Shown here in pieces: positions 12,666-64,000 of a stretch of DNA of 64,000 nucleotides. Positions within the stretch are counted from its first letter, which is position 1. Each line of letters starts with the position of its first letter. The stretch comes from Pratylenchus scribneri (Eukaryota > Nematoda > Chromadorea > Rhabditida > Pratylenchidae), in NCBI GenBank assembly GCA_030063045.1, contig JAQSEB010000022.1:372001-436000 (forward strand), given 5' to 3'. The notes beneath the pieces were generated by a model. The model saw only the letters and a program-made list of their open reading frames with translations, was not told the origin of the DNA and ran no database searches. The position numbers and the translations under genes were made by a program.

Positions 12666-12683
12666 TGGAGCCCCGTACGGGTC
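12666..12683 (+). other. Possible primer-binding site
   Basis: TGGAGCCCCGTACGGGTC starts three bases after the 5' LTR. TGG at this place is what a tRNA 3' CCA primer would pair with. I could not assign the tRNA. Confidence 0.4.
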
Positions 12684-12985
12684 ATCGTCCGATTATCCTT
12701 CAGCCCCTTTCCCTCTTTTTATGTCCATTTCCCTCCCTATTCCTCCTTCTCCCATTTCTGCGATTTCCTTTCGCGCTACCTTTTCCATAAATTTTGTTTC
12801 ATCCAGCCAATTAATCTCCAAATTTCCTTTCCCCATTCTGCGCATCCCCAATCCCTCTCGCCTATCAAACTAGGCAAAACTTTTCCCCAAATTTTGATTC
12901 ATCCCCAGCAGAGCTTATTAGCCAATTTTGCGCCTCCCCTTTGCGCATTGGCACAATATTATTCCTTCCGTTTCGTCCAACTAAG

Positions 12986-13120
12986 TTAGCGCAAAATTCG
13001 CCCCATCCAGTTAGGCAAGCGCAAAAATCGCCCCATCCAGTTAGGCTAGCGCAAATTCGCCCCATCCAGTTAGGCAAGCGCAAAAATCGCCCCATCCAGT
13101 TAGGCTAGCGCAAATTTAAC
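12986..13120. repeat. 30-bp minisatellite inside the LTR element
   Basis: Four to five copies of a unit of about 30 bp, TTAGGC(A/T)AGCGCAAAAATCG then CCCCATCCAG, lie in the untranslated leader of the retroelement. Confidence 0.85.
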
Positions 13121-14092
13121 TCACCCAGCCAAGCTTTCCGTTCCGCTCCATCCAGCCGCGCGAATAGCATTTCTTCCAGCCGAGTACTATATTCACATGA
13201 TTTGCCTCGCCGGTTCTCTTCCTAGGCAAATCGCGTTGGCCGCGCCGCCACATTCCTTCCTTTCCCCTTCGACCTCGCAGCCACCATTCTTCCCTTCCCT
13301 TTTCCAATCGGCCACAGCCGCCATTCCCTTCCCCCTCTTCCTCCTTCCCTTGGCCATTCCTGCTGCCATTTCCCGCAGCTGCGCTGGTTTCCTTTGACCA
13401 ATTCCCCTTCCATCCAATCCTCCTGCCTATTCATTCCAATTTGGTCGAGCGACCATTCTCTTCCTTCCTTTGTTCGATCGCTGCCTCCGGCCGGCGCTTC
13501 CTCCTTTGCTCTACCAAATCCCTTCTTCTGCGTTCCTGCCACGGTCCAATTCCGCGACCAAAACAACATCCCCCTTCCTCTTTCATCTTCCTTTGTTCCC
13601 AATTACCCTCCTTTCATTCTGGGGCAGCATTCCCTTTCACCTAGTTGGCTAATCGCATCTGGCCATCTCCATCCCCATCCTCCTTTCCTTCTGTGCCAGC
13701 CAACTCTTCCCCCGGATTGGTCTTTATTTTTTCCAGCCATTCCCCACATCCCCGACCCATTCCTTTCGTGTTCCATTTTTGTCCACCATTTTCCGCGATA
13801 AACATGTCCAATGGACATGTTTTGTAAACCAACCCAATGGGTTGGTTTCCCCCTCACCTTCCGCGTTTTACCCCTTCACAAATTCCTTCCCCTTTCCCTT
13901 TTCAACATGGACATCGGTGAACACCAAAGTTCGCCGCCTTTCAGGTGAACAACAACACCATCGGCTAGCCCATCCCTTTTCCTATCCATCCAATTGAGCC
14001 AGCCCTACCCCAACCCAGGGGCCATCTCATTTTTGCTCTCCGCTTCTAAAAGCGAAAACTCAGCTCTCCACCCCAACAAATAAATCTCAGCA

Positions 14093-15418
14093 ATGAATAA
14101 GGTTGAGGCCTTCGATTCCGAGGCTTCCCTTTCCCTCCCGATTAGGCTTGCCCTAGACGGCATCACTCACCGCCTTCAAGATATCCTTACCCGAGCCACT
14201 GGGCTCGCCCAAGAAGTCTTCCCCGAAGGCCACAATGCTGCGGTGTGGAAAGCCCAACGCCGTGAATGTGCCCTCTTGCTAATTCGAGCAATCGAGACCG
14301 AAGTAGAGGCCGGATGGCATCAAATGAACCAATGGGCTGCCCTGCTCAGCAGCCTAAATCCCCGGAAATCTAATCCCGAAGGAAATATCTACCTCCGCTA
14401 CCAACCTGCGGGCGAACCAATGCCAGACTTCCTTCAGCGGGCAACGTATTTGGCCAGGAATTTGCGCCGCAGTGTGATGCAGGAAGAAAATGCCGATGCC
14501 CTCTCCTTAGCCTCCTCCAAACTTTCCCAATTGGGGGTGAATGAGCAGCAAAGTGATCGCTCCTTTATGGAGTCCAATCCCATGGATGAAGGCGGGTTGA
14601 ACTCCCCTCGGCCATTTATGGCCACCTCTTCCTGGCTTGAGTTACCTCCACCTAAACTTCGGCCAGTCCCTCCCCGCATTTCGCGGACTCCTTCTCCAAC
14701 CCCTCCACCCCCTGTCCAATTGCCGAAAGTTCGCCTTCTCGAATTTTCGGGGGACCCGGCCGAATGGCCCCAATTCTGGCAAGTCTTTGACTTTGCCGTC
14801 CATAGCAACCCGGACTTACCCGACCACATCAAGCTTTCCTACCTCCTGGGACAACTTGTGAAGGGAAGCGCCCCCCACTGCGCAGTCTCGGGATATGACT
14901 GTACCGGGGAAAACTATCCCCTCGTTGTTGAGGCCCTCCAGCAGCGATTCGGAGATCCTCGTCGGCGTATTGACCGACTACTGGACCAATTAATGGAACT
15001 CCCCCCGGTCAGAGACACCGCATCGGCCCTTCGGGATTTTGTCGACATTCTCGACAATAATTGCCGCCAATTGGAAGGGAGAGGTTCTCTCCTCGATGAT
15101 CCCGCCCTCCTCCGGGTCCTCAAATCCAAATTACCCGCCTCGGTCCTCTCTGAACTGTGCAAAACCGAACGCCGCACCGGGATTGTTTGGGACTTGGCCT
15201 ATTGGCGCCGGGAGTTGTGTGAATTTGTGACAGAAAGGGAAGAAGTGGAACGCGTCACCCATCATTCCCGCACCCAACCAAAATCCGAAAGCCAACCTCC
15301 AATGTTAGCCCATTCCTCGGCCACCCAAATCCACTGCGATAGCCGCCAAGAATTGGAAATTCTCCCCTCGCCCGATCTCTCTCCATCTTCCCCTATTCCT
15401 CCAATTATTTGGGAATAG
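14093..15418 (+). CDS. gag: Gag-like polyprotein of BEL/Pao element (DUF1759-like)
   Basis: The 441-residue ORF starts MNKVEAFDSEASLS and ends at TAG. The central block (about residues 205-370) has LPKVRLLEFSGDPAEWPQFW, DHIKLSYLLGQLVKGSA and LQQRFGDPRRRIDRLLDQL. This is the pattern of the DUF1759 gag domain typical of BEL/Pao elements, which in the family forms the particle. The region before it is Pro/Ser rich. The C-terminus is acidic and ends without a zinc knuckle, so nucleic-acid binding by a CCHC motif is not evident. No pol frame follows: the next kilobase is C/T-rich and closed. I infer a protein that may be packaged with, or serve, a full-length relative. Confidence 0.88.
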   Translation: MNKVEAFDSEASLSLPIRLALDGITHRLQDILTRATGLAQEVFPEGHNAAVWKAQRRECALLLIRAIETEVEAGWHQMNQWAALLSSLNPRKSNPEGNIYLRYQPAGEPMPDFLQRATYLARNLRRSVMQEENADALSLASSKLSQLGVNEQQSDRSFMESNPMDEGGLNSPRPFMATSSWLELPPPKLRPVPPRISRTPSPTPPPPVQLPKVRLLEFSGDPAEWPQFWQVFDFAVHSNPDLPDHIKLSYLLGQLVKGSAPHCAVSGYDCTGENYPLVVEALQQRFGDPRRRIDRLLDQLMELPPVRDTASALRDFVDILDNNCRQLEGRGSLLDDPALLRVLKSKLPASVLSELCKTERRTGIVWDLAYWRRELCEFVTEREEVERVTHHSRTQPKSESQPPMLAHSSATQIHCDSRQELEILPSPDLSPSSPIPPIIWE

Positions 15419-16298
15419 CAGACCTCCCTTTTTTTGCCGCCCCACCATGGCCACTTCATTCCCACCTCTTCAGCTAATCTCCCCCTTATTTCAATCCTAT
15501 CAAAGGGGCAATTGACCCTTCCCTTTGCCGTGGCTTCGCCGTTTTGCCCTCCTTCTGTGCCATCTTTGCCGTGGCTTTGCTCTTTTACCTTCCCTTCCAT
15601 GCCACCCCCTGCCGTGGCCTTATCCTTCCTCCTTTTCGCCATCTTTGCCATGGCTTTCGCCTCCCACCCTTTCATTTTTTATTTCCTCCCCCAATCATTT
15701 CCCTCCTGATTGGCCTTTCTTAATGGCCGCCTCTGCTGTGGCCTTGGCCTCCTTCTTCTCCCCAATCAACACCCTTAATTGGAGCCAAGATGGGATTCCA
15801 CTTTCCTCATTTGCTCCCCCCTCCTGCTGTCATTTGCTGCCCCCTTCCCTCAATCATCTCTCTTTGATGGGCCCAAGCCAAACCCATCAATAGCCTTCCC
15901 TTTTTGGCCCATTTCGCCATTGGCTTTCACTCACCGCCAAAGGCCCCCTTTTGGCCAAATTCGTCATTGGCCCTCTCCTTTTGGCCGAATTCACTCTTGG
16001 CCTTCCTCATTGATCATTCAAATCCGGGGGAAACTCCCCTTCTTCCTTCCCTTTTTAGAGAAATGAAATGGATTCAAGCCTGGCTTCCCTCATTCCATTC
16101 CCCTTCCCCCTTTTCATTTGTATTAATTTAATTTATTTCCCATTTTTATTTCATTTGTGCCCCCTTTTCCTTCCCCCTTTTCCTCCCATCAAATGGTCAT
16201 CCTTGCTGCCAGAAGCTGCCAACACTTGCCTTGGCCATCACACATTGCCGTCTTGCTCCTGGACAGGTCTTCTTCTTCGCGCTGGGCCGGAGGGGGAG
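15419..16298. other. Pyrimidine-rich non-coding 3' internal region and polypurine tract
   Basis: Highly C/T-biased sequence with TTGGCC and CCTTCC words and no coding domain. The bases just before the 3' LTR (16284-16298) are the purine-rich GGGCCGGAGGGGGAG, the expected plus-strand primer. Confidence 0.7.
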
Positions 16299-17257
16299 TG
16301 TCGCTACTCAAGCGAATTGTGTGATTGGGGAATGAATGGATTAACCCCCCCCCCCCCATGCCTCATTGAGGCCCAATCCTCCTGGGGGCCTTTTCCCTCT
16401 ATGGCCATATCCCCTTCCTTCCATTTGGCCATAGGAAGAGCCTTCTCTTCCTTCCGCAATTTAACATTGCCCCGCCTCTCCATGTCCATCATTGGCTGAT
16501 CTGCCACCTCCCCCGGGGGTTTAAAAACCCTGGCCCCTCCCCCATCAGTCAGTCGAATCCACTTCAGTCTGTTCTACCCAGTCTCCGTCCCACCCGTTCC
16601 AGTTTGGCCCCCAGCGCTCCCCCCCCTCCTCCTCTTCTGGCCACTTTGGCTGCGCCTCCTTTCCTGCTGGAATTTGCCAATGCCGCCGCTGCATTTTCCC
16701 CTCGATTTTCCCCCTCTCATCCACACATGTTTTTCCCCCATTTTCACATTTCCACATTTTATTCGCCGCCAATAAAATCTGTATTTAATTTGTGTATTTT
16801 GGAAATGGGGAAGTAAATTGAGTTTGTCTTCTTAGGAGGGTGGGGTTAATCCGCCATTTTTGGCCCCAGCCGTCGTTTCTTCCTTCCAGGGCCGGTCAGC
16901 TTGCCCAACTGTCGATTCCCGGGCATCGGCAATTCCCACCGATCGCCCCCAGCCATTTCTGGCATTTCCCCTTTTTCTTCCCAATCTCATTTTCTCCCTT
17001 CCCTTTCCTTCCCCCATCCTTTCCAAATCCTTTCTACCGAAATGGCCTCATCCCCAGCCGCCAATTTGGCCCCAATCCTGGCCTCGGGTCCCAGTCCCCT
17101 CCAAATGACTGGGTGGAGCCCCATACACCCCCTTTGGTCTTAATCCGGCATCCATGGCGCCTCCGGTCCCCATCCGAGGCAGGGGAGAATCCCGGACCTC
17201 CCGGCCGGCGGGATTTGGCCAACACCTCCCCAATCACATTTTGGCCCCGGAGCGACA
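16299..17257 (+). repeat. 3' LTR
   Basis: A copy of the 5' LTR, four bases shorter in a poly-C run after GGATTAA. Otherwise the two copies translate identically in every frame I compared. It is followed by AGCAT, the target duplication. Confidence 0.92.
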
Positions 17258-17262
17258 AGCAT

Positions 17263-18032
17263 ATTTCTGCAAAAAAATTGGTAAACCGATAATATAGTCT
17301 TTTTGAAAATTATCGAAAAATATGAGTTTAAAAGAATAAATTTATTTGAACCTTTTTTAAAGGTTTTCCAACATGCTGATTCCAAAATAACCGATGGTTT
17401 TTTTGGTTAATCCCTAACTAGCTGGATAAGCGGTTTGGATAAACTGTCTTAATCGGCTTTCTTTTCGCTGAAAAATTAAGACAATTTCCTTCCAATAATG
17501 TGTGTATGTGTTTATATTTTTGAAACATGTTTAATGTTTTCCAATATGCTAAATCTCGAAATCATCCATCATTGGTTTTTCTTTAATCCTTTCTTTGTAA
17601 AGCCGAAAAAAGCGAAGCGAAAATTGGTTTGGATAAAATGTCTTAAAAGCGCCATTTATTTTTAGTGAAATGCGCTAGCAAGAGGCATAATAGGCATAGG
17701 CAGCGAAGCAAGCACCCAAGCGCCAAGCCAAGACCCAAACACCCACAAAAATTAGATTACCTATATTCTTTCAAAAAAAGCCACTCATCAATCAAAATCA
17801 ATAATCAATTAATGCTAATTAATTAATTTTGATAAATGAAAAATAATAATTATTAAATAAATATTAGCAATTAATTCAATTATAGAATAGCACCAGCACA
17901 GCAGACCATACATATATAGCATAGCAAACAATTGATGTTCATGTAGATTGGACATTTCATTTGAATTATGAATGTTTATTAACCTTTCTTTTATCCAATA
18001 TTTATAGAATAAATCACATTAAATTTCAAGTA
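17263..18032. other. Intergenic, upstream of the BRWD-like gene
   Basis: AT-rich with no exon seen. Two diffuse copies of a motif (CCTTTTTTAAAGGTTTTCCAACATGCT, and later TTTAATGTTTTCCAATATGCT) suggest an old dispersed repeat. The 5' UTR and promoter of the BRWD-like gene should lie here. Confidence 0.4.
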
Positions 18033-18041
18033 ATTTTTCAG
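18033..18041 (+). promoter_or_regulatory. 3' splice site just upstream of the start codon (possible trans-splice site)
   Basis: AATTTTTCAG followed nine bases later by ATG (18051) is the nematode 3' splice consensus. It either receives a spliced leader or ends a 5' UTR intron. No upstream exon was recognised. Confidence 0.55.
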
Positions 18042-18050
18042 CGAAAAATA

Positions 18051-62370
<44,320 letters not shown>

Positions 62371-62566
62371 ATGAGAATTGAGTGAAAAGGAGAAGTAAAA
62401 TGGAGTAAAATTAATTTTTTTTTTATTTAAATATTGACAACATTTGATTGTAATTTTAAATGTGACACATCCGAAATTTTCTTCATTGGACATTATTTAA
62501 TTTAATTTACCGATACCAATCAAATATTAATTTGAGTGTGCAATTTCAATCCGCATTTTTTTATAT

Positions 62567-62572
62567 AATAAA
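62567..62572 (+). terminator. Polyadenylation signal of the BRWD-like gene
   Basis: AATAAA about 200 bp after the TGA stop at 62368-62370, in AT-rich 3' UTR. Confidence 0.6.
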
Positions 62573-62639
62573 GACACCTCCCTAAAACATGACTAATTAA
62601 TTAATTTAAAAAACAATTCTAAGAAATTGAAATATGTAT

Positions 62640-63330
62640 GTAAAAGAAATGTGTTTTCAATTGTAAATGTGTTTTCGATTGTAATTATGTTTTTGATTGT
62701 AATTGTAATTTTGATTGTAAATGTGTTTTCGATTGTAATTGTGTTTTTGATTGTAAATGTGTTTTTGATTGTAATTGTGTTTTTGATTGTAAATGTGTTT
62801 TTGATTGTAATTGTGTTTTTGATTGTAATTGTGTTTTTGATTGTAAATGTGTTTTTGATTGTAATTATGTTTTCGATTGTAATTGTGTTTTTGATTGTAA
62901 TTGTGTTTTCGATTGTAATTGTGTTTTCAATTGTAATTGTGTTTTCAATTGTAATGTGTTTTTGATTGTAATTGTGTTTTCGATTGTAATTGTGTTTTCA
63001 ATTGTAATTGTGTTTTCAATTGTAATGTGTTTTTGATTGTAATTCTATTTTCGATTGTAAATGTGTTTTCGATTGTAAATGTGTTTTCGATTGTAAATGT
63101 GTTTTCGATTGTAAATGTGTTTTCGATTGTGTAATTGTGTTTTCGATTGGGAATGTATTCGATTAGGAATGTATTTTCGATTGGGAATATATTTTCGATA
63201 AGGAATATATTTTCGATTGGGAATGTATTTTCGATTGGGGATGTATTTTCAATTGGGGATGTATTTTCGATTGTGAATGTATTTTCGATTAGGGATGTAT
63301 TTTCGTTTTTCGATTAGGGATGTATATTGT
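62640..63330. repeat. About 18-bp minisatellite TGTGTTTTCGATTGTAAT
   Basis: About 37 imperfect tandem copies. Variants alternate TTTTTGATTG, TTTTCGATTG and TTTTCAATTG. The right-hand part changes to TGTATTTTCGATTGGGAA. Open frames through it (FLIVIV repeats) are artefacts. Confidence 0.92.
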
Positions 63331-63376
63331 CATCATTCAAATCACTTTGCTCCCTTTCAATTTCCAATGTCATTGA

Positions 63377-63956
63377 TTAATTGCTTGTACTTGTCTTTAG
63401 ATATTGATCAATAGCATTTGTTAGATTCTTGTAACTCTTTTTACCCCTCCCTCCAGTCCCTTTAGCATGCTCATTACTTGTATAAATACCTGTAAAAAAA
63501 TAATTTTGATAACAATTCAATCCATCTGTTTTAAATATTACAGCCGATTTCCATTTCTAATAACTAGCCTTATAGCCAACTAATTGTATAGACCAAAAAC
63601 AAAAGTTGTTATAGATAAATTAATATTTTAAAAATTAACCGACCACAACATTTTCCACATATCTTACCGTAATATGGCACCACATAATACGATATCGCAT
63701 TGCGCGCCTTTCTGGCCAATCGATCCGCCTGATTATTGCCATAGTCACCGGAATGGGCATCTACTTTGACAAAATAAACGGGAAGACCTCGATTAAGGTA
63801 ATGTTGACGAAGCACTTTTATTTTCCGATACAATTCAATGTGCGCAGGAGCAATGCGAATGCCTTGGGCATTTCGCCATTCATCGTCGTCGTCTTTAAAT
63901 TGTGATAATCTTTTATTTTCCAAAAAACTTCTCCTCCAAAAATCTTCCTCCCCCAC
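63377..63956 (-). CDS. RNase H-like gene, last two exons (partial, cut by window edge)
   Basis: Minus strand. An exon ending at 63668 contains VKVDAHSGDYGNNQADRLAR, the HSG...GNxxAD signature of RNase H type 1 (RNA strand of RNA-DNA hybrids). It is preceded by AHIELYRKIKVLRQHYLNRG. GTAAGA follows the exon. The final exon, 63489-63377, joins in phase and ends with TAA (IYTSNEHAKGTGGRGKKSYK, then a short tail). The 5' border of the upstream exon is uncertain (possibly near 63909), and the catalytic Asp/Glu exons lie beyond the window. It could be host RNase H1 or a domain from a retroelement; splicing favours a host gene. Confidence 0.62.
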
Positions 63957-64000
63957 CCCAAAAAAATTATCATTAAAATACTTTTCCCGAAATTTTTATT

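Larger units (their letters stand above)
11701..17257 (+). mobile_element. BEL/Pao-type LTR retrotransposon, non-autonomous (gag only)
   Basis: A 5.56-kb element has direct LTRs at 11701-12663 and 16299-17257, TG...CA ends and the 5-bp target duplication AGCAT (11696-11700 and 17258-17262). A polypurine tract (GGGCCGGAGGGGGAG) directly precedes the 3' LTR. The internal region has one gag-like ORF (14093-15418) and no protease, reverse transcriptase, RNase H or integrase, so it must borrow these from an autonomous relative. The two LTRs appear identical apart from the length of a C homopolymer, which means insertion was recent. The element is much richer in C and G than the surrounding AT-rich DNA, with a pyrimidine-biased plus strand. 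Confidence 0.92.

Noticed and set aside
12246..12989. 247-aa ORF starting in the 5' LTR
   Set aside because: Pro/Ser/Phe-rich because of C/T bias. It begins in the LTR and its first half recurs in the 3' LTR at 16840, so it is not a gene.
62627..62965. 112-aa ORF of FLIVIV repeats that looks like a membrane protein
   Set aside because: Product of the 18-bp TGTGTTTTCGATTGTAAT minisatellite.
63377..63956. RNase H domain as part of an LTR retrotransposon at the window end
   Set aside because: The GTAAGA donor and an in-phase final exon point to a spliced gene. I cannot exclude a retroelement origin without the missing 5' part.

Overview
The window looks like a nematode genome segment. It is very AT-rich and has spliced genes with TTTTCAG-type acceptors, a TTTTCAG acceptor 9 bases before an ATG that suits spliced-leader addition, two tandem serpentine chemoreceptor genes and a BEL/Pao gag. 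The exact genus cannot be read from sequence alone. No rRNA, tRNA, CRISPR array or prokaryotic feature was seen.

Layout. (1) 0-6.2 kb: two tandem paralogous 7-transmembrane chemoreceptor genes on the minus strand, each with five exons of nearly the same sizes, with minisatellites in and beside them. (2) 6.2-11.7 kb: a foldback element with a perfect 8-bp target duplication (7919-8500), a four-exon minus-strand gene for a small Trp/Tyr-rich protein (8630-10283), and another palindromic element. (3) 11701-17257: a young, non-autonomous BEL/Pao LTR retrotransposon. Its LTRs are essentially identical, its target duplication is AGCAT, and it has only a gag ORF (DUF1759-like). (4) 18051-62370: one 29-exon host gene on the plus strand for a BRWD/PHIP-type protein (WD40 repeats plus tandem bromodomains). 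The exon model gives 1813 residues with every junction in phase. Its introns hold several MITEs and an antisense nested coiled-coil gene (27048-28797). (5) 63.4-64 kb: the 3' end of a minus-strand RNase H-like gene, cut by the window edge.

The main discovery is a complete 21.8-kb Maverick/Polinton (38421-60245). It sits in the BRWD-like intron that splits the second bromodomain, 35 bp after the splice donor. It has TIRs of about 420 bp that are near-identical and a perfect 6-bp target duplication (TTTACC). It carries the virus-like core: protein-primed PolB, DD35E integrase with chromodomain, packaging ATPase, adenain-like protease, major capsid protein and minor structural proteins. It also carries an unusual accessory island at its left end: an intron-containing NADAR-family gene (ADP-ribose removal), a zinc-ribbon protein, an intronless innexin (gap-junction channel), a free-standing Argonaute PAZ domain, and a FLYWCH finger protein. 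My inference is that this is a host-manipulation or counter-defence module: the PAZ protein against small-RNA silencing, NADAR against ADP-ribosylation, and innexin for cell-cell coupling or spread.

Three gene groups in the element (an unknown 149-aa gene, NADAR and PolB) share one promoter architecture: TATAAATA, a GC/CACCC-like box, an AP-1-like TGASTCA site, TTTCGAAAT and GGGACCATCTCA. A second group has only TATAAATA. The structural genes have neither, and several start in an AAATTTAAAAATG context. This looks like early/late gene classes. The ATPase and PolB reading frames are each interrupted near their 5' ends, so the copy is either newly disabled, uses recoding, or contains assembly indels.
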